6,138 nucleotides of DNA from UBA7328 sp036479115 (GCA_036479115.1 JAZGFD010000173.1:1-6138), one strand, 5' to 3'; counted from the first letter of the stretch, positions 1 through 6,138 are shown. The notes: a model not told the origin generated them from the sequence alone. Program-made: numbers and translations.

Positions 1-700
1 TTTTCTTTCGATCTGGATGGATTGTTTACTCATAACCTTATCCATAAAAAGTAAGCCAGAGGCTCTGTCATTGATTGTCAAAATGGCTTGTTTATGGTCT
101 TTGCCAATAATCAAATCTATCTCTAGATCGCCTATTCGTTCCTTCTCATCAACGATGGCTGGTCTCTTTGGCCAATGTCCACTCTTCCTACGATGAGGCC
201 TCTATTGTCCTTGCTGTGGCTTCTTCTGCGATATCTTTTCCCTTTGTTACATAAATGCTTGTAGAGCTTGCCACCTGCTTTCTTGTCCTCTCAAATGAAT
301 TGATAAATCCGTTCATGACTAACACATTGCGTGTTCTCTAATTTGGCTCTTCCCACGATTTGTTCTGGGCTATAATCTTCGGATACTTTTTTACGCACCT
401 ACTCTTGTATTTCATGGGTAAAGCAAATTTTATTTTTCTTTTTTTTATGACGAGATTGGGCCTTGTTATGTGCTAATTCAGCCTTGTATTGACCGCTTCG
501 AGCATCAGAATTTCTAGTAATCTCTCTACTAACGACTGATTTAATCTTTGCCAATATGAGTTTCAATCCTTGAAAGAACATGTCATGTGAAAGGCACGAT
601 TCAATTTGGTATCTTTGAGTCCACTCCGGAAACACAAAAAATCAAAAAAGTTTCTTTTTACAGAGTGGACTCATCTTTGATTTAGCGTTAATTGGGACAT
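1..700 (-). pseudogene. IS30-family transposase, decayed, C-terminus beyond window
   Basis: Remnant of a DDE transposase of the IS30 family, which cuts and joins the ends of its own insertion sequence. Read on the minus strand from an ATG at 700-698, and ignoring a nested insertion (617-672 plus one 6-bp duplication), it begins MSQLTLNQRYQIE. A helix-turn-helix region follows (IGKDKSVVSREI), then RNSDARSGQYKAELA, DYSPEQIVGRAKLE, and the start of the catalytic domain with IGDLEIDLIIGKDHK and ILTINDRASGLLF. The later catalytic Asp and Glu lie left of base 1. Lesions: the nested element; a one-base loss near 567-570 compensated by a one-base gain near 543-544, which garbles about nine HTH residues; TAG at 399-401; TGA at 291-293 where the family usually has Trp (QFIWEDKK); and a two-base gain near 163-166. 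It cannot make a functional protein. The family assignment is from recognised motifs and is firm. Confidence 0.9.
617..672. mobile_element. 56-bp palindromic mini-element with 6-bp target duplication, inserted in IS30 transposase
   Basis: Seen directly: GAGTCCACTC at 617-626 and its exact reverse complement GAGTGGACTC at 663-672, flanked by direct repeats ATCTTT at 611-616 and 673-678. The inside is AT-rich and nearly identical to the left 41 bases of the larger element at 2016-2174, sharing CAAAAAAGTTTCTTTT. Deleting the element and one ATCTTT copy restores an open IS30 N-terminus (LTLNQRYQIE), so the insertion and its duplication are well supported. It codes for nothing and is shorter than ordinary MITEs. 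It could have arrived at this size, or be the residue of a longer copy that lost its middle after inserting. The transposase that moved it is not in the window. Confidence 0.88.
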
Positions 701-749
701 CTGTTTTTATGCGTTTTGCAACCCAAAAATAGGATGAATAATTTTCGCC

Positions 750-800
750 GCCCCCGCCCCCCTTTTTTTGGGCTAGCCCAAAAAAAAGGGGGGCGGGGGC
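750..800. repeat. GC-rich near-perfect inverted repeat, 25-bp arms
   Basis: The left arm is five C, G, six C, seven T. The centre is the self-complementary GGGCTAGCCC (770-779). The right arm is eight A, six G, C, five G. The only imperfection is one extra A in the right arm. As RNA or extruded DNA this would be a very stable hairpin with a loop of about four bases. The runs of G and C are unlike the surrounding AT-rich DNA. It lies some 50 bp outside the IS30 transposase start. It could act as a bidirectional transcription stop or be a small palindromic repeat. It lacks a trailing T-run, so it is not a standard intrinsic terminator. Confidence 0.9.
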
Positions 801-809
801 CTTTTCAAG

Positions 810-827
810 GCAACAGCAATCTGTTGC
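810..827. repeat. Small hairpin, 7-bp stem with 4-nt loop
   Basis: GCAACAG (810-816), loop CAAT, then CTGTTGC (821-827), a perfect stem. It lies ten bases after the large GC-rich hairpin. The following ATTTATTTG is T-rich but not a clean T-run, so a terminator role is only possible. Confidence 0.45.
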
Positions 828-1276
828 ATTTATTTGTTGAATTCAAGGCATTAAAAACAGGGCTGTTATTTGGTAGTCATAGATATATTATTAATGAAGT
901 TGTTTAAAACATGCTAATAATTTAATTGCAAGTCATTGATTATCCTTTGCCATGTATAAGTGAATCTCGTATGTGTATCCACATCGTCGGTTTGAATCCT
1001 CAATACCATTCGACTTACTCTGGCTTCGCTCAGCACAAGCCACTCAGAACGTGCTTCATATTTTTCTCAATCCATAGCTTAGCTATGGCTCTCATTCAAG
1101 GAAAGAGGTTCTTCTTGATAATCAAGCACTTACAACTAATTATAACTCACGCTATTAAACAACTTCAACAATAAAAACGTTATTGTAACTACTCAGGTGG
1201 ATGCTTTAAGGTAAAAAAAAACTTTTTTTGTCCAAAATTGACTCCACATGTGTAGTGACACGTTATTAACTTGACC
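828..1276. other. Non-coding spacer, no gene recognised
   Basis: Two short open frames on the plus strand (692-907 and 926-1174) have no recognisable motifs, and the first runs straight through the GC-rich hairpin, so I do not call them genes. The interval holds several small inverted repeats: TGGCTT/AAGCCA (1021-1042), CCATAGCT-T-AGCTATGG (1072-1088) and an A9-C-T7 run (1213-1229). The stretch 1009-1042 (TTCGACT, then CTTCGCTCAGCACAAG) looks like the small dispersed repeats found between genes in many bacteria, but this is an impression only. Confidence 0.4.
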
Positions 1277-1283
1277 TAAGGAA
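1277..1283 (+). promoter_or_regulatory. Shine-Dalgarno-like TAAGGAA
   Basis: AAGGA at 1278-1282 is one base from the ATG at 1284 but seven bases from the ATG at 1290, which favours 1290 as the start. Bacteroidota depend little on Shine-Dalgarno pairing, so this is supportive rather than decisive. Confidence 0.4.
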
Positions 1284-1289
1284 ATGAGA

Positions 1290-1874
1290 ATGAAAGGAAT
1301 ACTATTTTGCTTTACCCTTTATCTAATGTCTTTTTCACAACAATTACTTTTCCCAAATATCATTTTAATAAATGGTAAAGCCAATTTGGTTGTCTTAGAT
1401 GAATTGGGATTCATAGTAGAAGTATTACGTCCTGTTCCTTATTATTTCAGTTCAGACTTGACACATGAAGAAATTGTAAAAGGCTTAATTGATCAAAAGA
1501 ACAATGACAAGGAAACTTTCTATGCTCACAATGAAGATCGGTTTATTTCTAAATCTGAGGTGGACGTTTTAGACAATGCCGAATTTATCAAATTCATGCC
1601 AAAAAGAGCGCTACTAAATAAGGTAGCAGTAGATAGAATCAGAAAAATATCCAAAGATTACCTAGACGGTGGGATTGACCAGATCAGCTTATCTATTATA
1701 TACAAAAATAATGTCATATCAGAGTTGCTGACTGAAAATAGGTTAAAGTCAGTGCAAGATTTACTCGTAGCTTTTGGAGTGGACAAAACTGCCATTAAAA
1801 AACAAAAGCAATTAAGAAATCAGTATGATAATAACCCTTTTGTGAGAGTAGTATATAAAAAGAAAGTCAGATAG
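1290..1874 (+). CDS. Hypothetical exported protein, possible OmpA-like C-terminal region
   Basis: I do not recognise this protein of 194 aa (196 if it starts at 1284). It is an open frame with ordinary amino-acid composition in AT-rich DNA. The N-terminus (MKGILFCFTLYLMSFSQQ) is one Lys followed by a hydrophobic stretch, which suits a signal peptide or N-terminal anchor. No second membrane segment is obvious. The middle is charged. The last 80 residues follow a weak pattern seen in OmpA/MotB-like peptidoglycan-binding domains: a beta strand ISLSIIY, then ENRLKSVQDLLVAFGVDKTAIKK, then a basic terminal strand FVRVVYKKK. If so, it would act at the cell envelope. That is inference from pattern, and the usual NRRV motif is absent. 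It stands alone: decayed mobile DNA lies upstream, and a 360-bp spacer with a mini-element separates it from dnaE. Confidence 0.7.
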   Translation: MKGILFCFTLYLMSFSQQLLFPNIILINGKANLVVLDELGFIVEVLRPVPYYFSSDLTHEEIVKGLIDQKNNDKETFYAHNEDRFISKSEVDVLDNAEFIKFMPKRALLNKVAVDRIRKISKDYLDGGIDQISLSIIYKNNVISELLTENRLKSVQDLLVAFGVDKTAIKKQKQLRNQYDNNPFVRVVYKKKVR

Positions 1875-2009
1875 GTAAGTTGATACTAAAAAAAGCACAC
1901 CACCCGAGTAATTACAAAAAAGATAATTCTATCAATATTTCTGATTACCCAAATCCATCAAGAATGGCTATAAAACATTATTCCAGATTCATATTAATTT
2001 CTCACATTC
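1875..2009. other. Spacer after the hypothetical gene, nothing recognised
   Basis: AT-rich sequence with no open frame, RNA gene or clear terminator. No stem followed by a T-run could be found for the upstream gene. Confidence 0.5.
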
Positions 2010-2015
2010 ATCATT

Positions 2016-2174
2016 GAGTCTACTCCGAAACTCACAAAATCAAAAAAGTTTCTTTTGGCGAACTTTACATTTTTTTCAAATCACTGATACTCAGGCATCA
2101 CCGAATCTCCAAAAAGGCATATTTCATGCATCACAACACATTTTATGAAAAATGTTAGTTTCCAGAGTAGACTC
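2016..2174. mobile_element. 159-bp miniature inverted-repeat element with 6-bp target duplication
   Basis: Seen directly: GAGTCTACTC at 2016-2025 and its reverse complement GAGTAGACTC at 2165-2174. The terminal similarity extends imperfectly to about 22 bp (CCGAAACTCACA against CTGGAAACTAACA). Perfect direct repeats ATCATT flank it at 2010-2015 and 2175-2180. The left 41 bases match the 56-bp element at 617-672. The interior carries CTGATACTCAGGCATCACC (2084-2102), found again inverted at 6107-6125. There is no coding capacity, so it would need a transposase in trans. It ends 59 bp before the dnaE start codon, so it probably changed or supplies part of the upstream control region of that gene. 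Confidence 0.88.
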
Positions 2175-2181
2175 ATCATTA

Positions 2182-2189
2182 TAATTTTG
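2182..2189 (+). promoter_or_regulatory. Candidate Bacteroidota -7 box for dnaE
   Basis: TAATTTTG matches the Bacteroidota -7 consensus TAnnTTTG exactly and lies 44 bp before the dnaE ATG. No clear TTTG -33 box is visible at the usual distance. The best partial match (GTTAGTTTCC) falls in the right end of the mini-element. The box starts two bases after the target duplication, so part of any promoter here would be element-derived. Confidence 0.35.
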
Positions 2190-2233
2190 AATACCTTGGT
2201 CTTTTGACTGATAATACAAGAATCTAAGACAAA

Positions 2234-5200
2234 ATGCCAGAATTTTGCCATCTACATTGCCACACTCAATATTCTTTACTTGACGGAGCTTCCCATCTAG
2301 AGCCACTGATGGATAAGGCCAAGGCCGATGGGCAAAAGGGGCTGGCCATGACTGATCATGGCAACATGTTTGGAGCATTTAAATTTGTATCAGAAGCTAA
2401 AAAAAGACATCTCAAAGCTATTATTGGATGTGAGTTTTACCTTGTAGAAGACCGTCATAAAAAATCTTTTCAAAAATCATTGGGGCTTCGTGATGTGAGA
2501 TATCATCAGCTGCTGCTAGCTAAAAATGCACAAGGATATATCAATCTATCTAAATTGTGCTCACTAGGATATATCGAAGGCATTTATGGTAAGTTTCCTC
2601 GTATTGACAAAGAACTTGTCATACAATATCATGAGGGGCTGATAGCCACAAGCTGCTGTCTTGCAGCTGAAATTCCTCGTGCAATACAGACTGGTAATTT
2701 AGAACTTGCAGAACAAAAATTAAGATGGTGGCTCGATTTATTTGGTGAGGATTTTTATATAGAAATAATGCGACATCGTGGCCTCGAAACCCTCCGTAAT
2801 ACCGATATGAGTCAGGAAGATGTGAATCAACATCTTTTGAAAATGGCTGCTAAATATGAAATAAAAACCATTGTATCTAATGATGCACACTATGTGAATG
2901 AAGAAGATAGTAAAGCCCATGAAATATTATTGTGTGTAAATACTGGCAGCAAACTTAATGATGAAAATAGGTTTCAATTTTCAAGTTCTGACTATTATTT
3001 AAAGAGTCAGCAGGAGATGACAGATATCTTCAAAGACATTCCGGAGGCTGTATACAACACTATCGAAGTGATGGATAAAATAGAAACTCCTGAGTTGACT
3101 AGAGACATACTTTTGCCAAATTTCCCCCTACCAACAGGGTTTTCTAGCCAAGCTGAATATCTACGTCATCTCGTATATGAAGGGGCTAAAATCAAGTATA
3201 AAGAAATTACTGAAGTAGTAAGAGAAAGATTAGATTATGAGCTGAATATTATAAAATCAATGGGCTTTGATGGATATTTTCTTATCGTGCAAGATTTTAT
3301 AAAGGCCGCAAGAAAAATAGGCGTAAGTGTAGGCCCAGGCAGAGGTTCTGCTGCCGGTTCTGCTGTAGCCTTTGCCCTTACTATTACCAATGTAGACCCT
3401 ATAAAATACAATCTTCTTTTTGAGCGATTTCTCAATCCAGAACGTATCTCAATGCCAGATATAGATATAGATTTTGATGATGAAGGAAGGCAAAAAGTGA
3501 TAGACTGGGTGGTAGAAAAATATGGAAAAACCCAAGTAGCTCAGATTATCACATTTGGTACAATGGCAGCTAAATCATCTATAAAAGATGTAGGCAGAGT
3601 AATGTCTTTACCATTAGATCAGACCAGCAGAATTGCCAATTTGGTGCCCAGCAGACCTGGAACCAAACTGAAAAATATATTTGGAAACACTAAAGAAGAA
3701 CTAAAAAAAAATTGGCAAGGTGATGATTATTCCAATGTGCAAAAATTACTAGAAGTAGAAAAACAAAAAGATCTCGAAGGCGATGTAGTTAAAATCGCAC
3801 AAAGGATGGAAGGCACAGTGAGAAACGTGGGCATTCATGCTGCTGGAGTTATTATTGCTCCTGATGATATCACTCAATATATCCCAGTTTGTACTTCTAA
3901 AGAATCTAACCTTCTTGTTACTCAATTTGACGGCAGTATAGTAGAAGATGCTGGCATGTTGAAGATGGATTTTTTGGGTCTTAAAACCCTTTCTATCATT
4001 AAAGATTGCATAGAAAATATAGTAAAAAGACATGGAGAATCATCCCGTATTGATGTAGATAAAATACCTCTCGAAGATGAGTTAACTTTTGAGCTTTTCC
4101 AAAGAGGCGACATGATAGGTGTATTCCAATTTGAATCAGATGGAATGCGAAAATATCTAAGAGATCTAAAACCAACAGGTATTGAGGATCTTATTGCCAT
4201 GAACGCCTTATATCGCCCTGGCCCTATGGATTATATTCCATCATTTATTAAAAGAAAACACGGGCAGGAGAAGGTAGAATACCCGCATGAATGGCTAGAA
4301 GAAATTCTAAAGCCTACTCATGGCATCATGGTCTATCAAGAGCAGATAATGCAGACAGCACAGATCATGGCTGGCTATACTTTGGGCAAAGCCGATATGC
4401 TACGAAGGGCAATGGGGAAGAAAAAGCTCAAAGAGATGGAAAAACATCGAGAGATTTTCAAAGAAGGGGCAAGCAAGAAAGGGATACCAGAAAATACAGC
4501 CAATAAAATATTTGACATAATGGAGAAATTTGCTGCTTATGGATTTAACAGATCTCATGCAGCTGCATATTCTCTAGTGGCATTTCACACGGCCTATCTT
4601 AAGGCCCATTACCCTGCCGAATTTATGGCTTCTGTGTTAACCCGTAATAAACAAAATATAGAAAAATTAAACTTCTTCTTACGAGAAAGTAAAAGGATGG
4701 GAATAAAAGTATTAGGGCCAAATATTAATGAAAGTGATCTCCACTTTATTGTAAATGCCAATGGAGCAATTAGGTTTGGATTATCAGCATTAAAAGGAGT
4801 AGGAGAAGGGCCCGTGACTGAGATACTCTCTGGCAGAGTAAAAGGAGGAGATTTCACTAGTATTTTTGATATGTGTCGCAGACTTAACCTTCGTACAATA
4901 AATAAAAAATGCTTAGAGAGCTTGGCATACGGGGGTGCCTTTGACGTATTCGGAGGAGTAGATAGATCTCAATATTTTGCCCCAAGCGGTAAATTTGGTA
5001 CAGCTTTAGAACATGCATTGAAATATGGTAACCTCTATCAGAATCAGCAACAATCCATGCAAAATTCACTTTTCGGTGATTTAACCAATGAATTTTTAGA
5101 TGAACCCGCTCTCCCAAAAGTGGATAAATGGAGTAAAATCGAAACATTAAAAAAGGAAAAAGATGTTACTGGTATTTTTATCTCAGGTCACCCTCTTGAT

Positions 5201-5764
5201 GAATATCGCATCGAGATAAGCACTTACACCACCTGTACCATTGAGGATTCAAAATCCAGAAAAGATACACCGCTCAAACTCGCAGGACTTATTACCGAAT
5301 GCTTTCATGGTACCAATCAGAAAGGCAATGGTTATTGTAAATTCACACTTCAGGATTATGACGGCAGTGAATCATATAGCCTATATGGCGAGAATTACAA
5401 TAAATTTAATTCTCTTGCTATTACAGGTGCAGTCGTTTTTTTAGAAGGTGCATATAGCAGAGGCTATAATTCTGACAATTACTATTTCAGATTAAATAAT
5501 ATTCGCCTTTTAGAAAGCATAGGTGTTGCTCTTACTAAACTCATTACATTAGAAATTCCTATTCAAAATCTTAATTCTAAGCTCACAGAATCTCTTTCAA
5601 AACTCATCTCTGAAAACAAGGGAAACCATTTACTCAAATTTTGTGTGATTGACCCTGACAAAAATGTAGATGTAATTTTCGTGCCTGAAAAAGGGAAAGT
5701 GAATATTAATAGTGAGTTAATTGATAAAATAGAACGTCTAGGACTCCGATATAAAATTAATTAA
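2234..5764 (+). CDS. dnaE: DNA polymerase III subunit alpha (replicative polymerase)
   Basis: Catalytic subunit of the replicative polymerase, adding dNTPs at the fork in complex with clamp and clamp loader. It has 1176 aa, a normal length, with no stop or frameshift. PHP domain at about 1-270: apparent metal ligands H8, H10, D17, H42, E67, H91, C142, D217 and H219 are all present. Palm: GPGRGSAAGS (367-376), PDIDID with catalytic D409 and D411, and the third Asp, D579, in MDFLGLKT. Fingers: YRPGP (660-664), YQEQ (701-704), ADMLRRAMGKKK (720-731) and the NRSHAAAYS block from 772. Helix-hairpin-helix region around FGLSALKGVGEG (848-859). Beta-clamp motif QNSLF (943-947). OB fold at about 1014-1095, then an 80-residue tail. 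The start gives MPEFCHLHCH, the expected N-terminus. It is the DnaE rather than PolC type, with no inserted exonuclease. No terminator is visible downstream. Confidence 0.98.
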   Translation: MPEFCHLHCHTQYSLLDGASHLEPLMDKAKADGQKGLAMTDHGNMFGAFKFVSEAKKRHLKAIIGCEFYLVEDRHKKSFQKSLGLRDVRYHQLLLAKNAQGYINLSKLCSLGYIEGIYGKFPRIDKELVIQYHEGLIATSCCLAAEIPRAIQTGNLELAEQKLRWWLDLFGEDFYIEIMRHRGLETLRNTDMSQEDVNQHLLKMAAKYEIKTIVSNDAHYVNEEDSKAHEILLCVNTGSKLNDENRFQFSSSDYYLKSQQEMTDIFKDIPEAVYNTIEVMDKIETPELTRDILLPNFPLPTGFSSQAEYLRHLVYEGAKIKYKEITEVVRERLDYELNIIKSMGFDGYFLIVQDFIKAARKIGVSVGPGRGSAAGSAVAFALTITNVDPIKYNLLFERFLNPERISMPDIDIDFDDEGRQKVIDWVVEKYGKTQVAQIITFGTMAAKSSIKDVGRVMSLPLDQTSRIANLVPSRPGTKLKNIFGNTKEELKKNWQGDDYSNVQKLLEVEKQKDLEGDVVKIAQRMEGTVRNVGIHAAGVIIAPDDITQYIPVCTSKESNLLVTQFDGSIVEDAGMLKMDFLGLKTLSIIKDCIENIVKRHGESSRIDVDKIPLEDELTFELFQRGDMIGVFQFESDGMRKYLRDLKPTGIEDLIAMNALYRPGPMDYIPSFIKRKHGQEKVEYPHEWLEEILKPTHGIMVYQEQIMQTAQIMAGYTLGKADMLRRAMGKKKLKEMEKHREIFKEGASKKGIPENTANKIFDIMEKFAAYGFNRSHAAAYSLVAFHTAYLKAHYPAEFMASVLTRNKQNIEKLNFFLRESKRMGIKVLGPNINESDLHFIVNANGAIRFGLSALKGVGEGPVTEILSGRVKGGDFTSIFDMCRRLNLRTINKKCLESLAYGGAFDVFGGVDRSQYFAPSGKFGTALEHALKYGNLYQNQQQSMQNSLFGDLTNEFLDEPALPKVDKWSKIETLKKEKDVTGIFISGHPLDEYRIEISTYTTCTIEDSKSRKDTPLKLAGLITECFHGTNQKGNGYCKFTLQDYDGSESYSLYGENYNKFNSLAITGAVVFLEGAYSRGYNSDNYYFRLNNIRLLESIGVALTKLITLEIPIQNLNSKLTESLSKLISENKGNHLLKFCVIDPDKNVDVIFVPEKGKVNINSELIDKIERLGLRYKIN

Positions 5765-6035
5765 GACAAGAATAATTCAGATTATTAAAACACAATGTTT
5801 ACTGTTACTTCTCTTAGATTGTTGCAATGTCACATCAAAAAGTGCGTCATGCTTTTCTATTAGAAAAAAATGCAAGTACTCAATATCTTGTGTGACCAGG
5901 AAGACTTGCCCCATTTTTGGTCAAAAATGCCGCCAAAACACAACATTCGCTTCTCAACCAAGGACGTTGCTCTTGGTTATTCAGCTTAAAGGCCTTCAAT
6001 CTTCTATGATCATTACAATATTCAGTACTTACATA
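5765..6035. other. Spacer after dnaE with small inverted repeats, no gene recognised
   Basis: No convincing gene on either strand. An open frame at 5892-6101 (plus) has no known motif and runs into the mini-element relative at 6036. Structure seen: TTTTCTA-T-TAGAAAA (5853-5867), CATTTTTG-GT-CAAAAATG (5912-5929) and AACCAAG-9 nt-CTTGGTT (5956-5978). None is followed by a T-run, so none is a clear dnaE terminator. Short protein-like stretches occur in more than one frame around 5870-5990. They could be transposase debris, but I cannot assign them. Confidence 0.4.
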
Positions 6036-6138
6036 GTGTCTGAACGGAAACTGTCGAATTTTATGAAATATAATATTTTGGATGAGAATTTAGTTTTTTG
6101 ATATTTGGTGATGCCTGAGTATCAGCGAATTGAACAAA
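6036..6138. mobile_element. Third, diverged and inverted relative of the mini-element, cut by window end
   Basis: The sequence starting GTGTCTGAACGGAAAC (6036-6051) aligns with the reverse complement of the element at 2016-2174, which starts GAGTCTACTCTGGAAAC. The match is colinear: the shared GGTGATGCCTGAGTATCAG begins 71 bases in here and 72 bases in there. That 19-nt core (6107-6125) is identical, while the sequence between it and the terminus is clearly diverged but alignable. The other end lies outside the window, so neither length nor target duplication can be checked. It could be another miniature copy or the start of a full insertion sequence that encodes the matching transposase. Confidence 0.65.

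Larger units (their letters stand above)
1..740 (-). mobile_element. IS30-family insertion sequence remnant, one end inside window
   Basis: The insertion sequence that carried the decayed transposase. Its transposase-start end should lie shortly beyond base 700, around the stretch ATGCGTTTTGCAACCC at 709-724. The opposite terminal repeat is outside the window, so the terminus cannot be fixed by matching repeats, and the right boundary given here is approximate. The element must predate the 56-bp insertion it carries at 617-672. Confidence 0.5.

Noticed and set aside
692..907. Plus-strand open frame of 71 codons
   Set aside because: It reads through the IS30 end and the GC-rich palindrome, giving poly-Pro and poly-Gly artefacts, and shows no known motif.
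989..999. GGTTTGAATCC, resembling a tRNA T-arm
   Set aside because: Only two base pairs of the T-stem form and no acceptor, anticodon or D-arm can be placed around it.
926..1174. Plus-strand open frame of 82 codons
   Set aside because: It overlaps several small inverted repeats and a repeat-like segment, has no recognisable domain and no ribosome site.
1213..1229. A9-C-T7 run as an intrinsic terminator
   Set aside because: There is no GC stem. It is an A/T palindrome 60 bp before the next gene with no upstream gene on that strand to terminate.
2124..2378. Minus-strand open frame overlapping the mini-element and the dnaE start
   Set aside because: It is antisense to the conserved PHP-coding region and to a non-coding element, a shadow frame.
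5771..5786. AATAAT-TCAG-ATTATT as the dnaE terminator
   Set aside because: The six A/T pairs are too weak and there is no following T-run.
5892..6101. Plus-strand open frame of 69 codons downstream of dnaE
   Set aside because: It crosses into the terminus of the third mini-element copy and has no recognisable motif, so it is likely chance.
1..6138. CRISPR array, tRNA, rRNA or defence system
   Set aside because: No regularly spaced direct repeats, no RNA gene signatures and no defence-related protein motifs were seen. The only intact genes are dnaE and one unrecognised frame.

Overview
The window most likely comes from an AT-rich member of the Bacteroidota. The evidence is the DnaE sequence type (an opening HLHCHTQYSLLDG block, a complete set of PHP metal ligands, a Bacteroidota-like C-terminus), a match to the TAnnTTTG type of -7 promoter box, and an IS30-family transposase of the kind common in that phylum. 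Wide spacers and decayed mobile DNA would suit a host-associated lineage such as Amoebophilus or Cardinium relatives, but that is inference. No 16S or other taxonomic marker is present.

Layout. Bases 1-700 (minus strand) hold the 5' two thirds of a dead IS30-family transposase, running off the left edge. It carries two in-frame stops, several indels and a nested 56-bp palindromic insertion (617-672). Bases 701-1289 hold no convincing gene, but contain a striking GC-rich 51-nt hairpin (750-800) and a smaller one (810-827). Bases 1290-1874 (plus) encode an unrecognised protein of about 194 aa, probably exported, with a weak resemblance to an OmpA-like C-terminal fold. Bases 1875-2233 are a spacer containing a 159-bp miniature transposable element (2016-2174). 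Bases 2234-5764 (plus) are a complete dnaE, the catalytic alpha subunit of DNA polymerase III, with catalytic Asp triad, PHP ligands and a beta-clamp motif all in place. Bases 5765-6138 hold no recognisable gene. From 6036 a third, inverted and diverged relative of the miniature element begins and runs off the right edge.

The main new observation is a family of non-autonomous mini-elements. Two complete copies share GAGTCYACTC termini and each has a perfect 6-bp target duplication (ATCTTT and ATCATT). Removing the smaller copy plus one duplication restores a clean IS30 N-terminus, which shows that it really inserted. The third copy is colinear with the 159-bp one and shares a perfectly conserved 19-nt core. 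The 159-bp copy lies just upstream of dnaE and may form part of its promoter region.

No operon is evident: the two intact genes share a strand but are about 360 bp apart with a mobile element between them.
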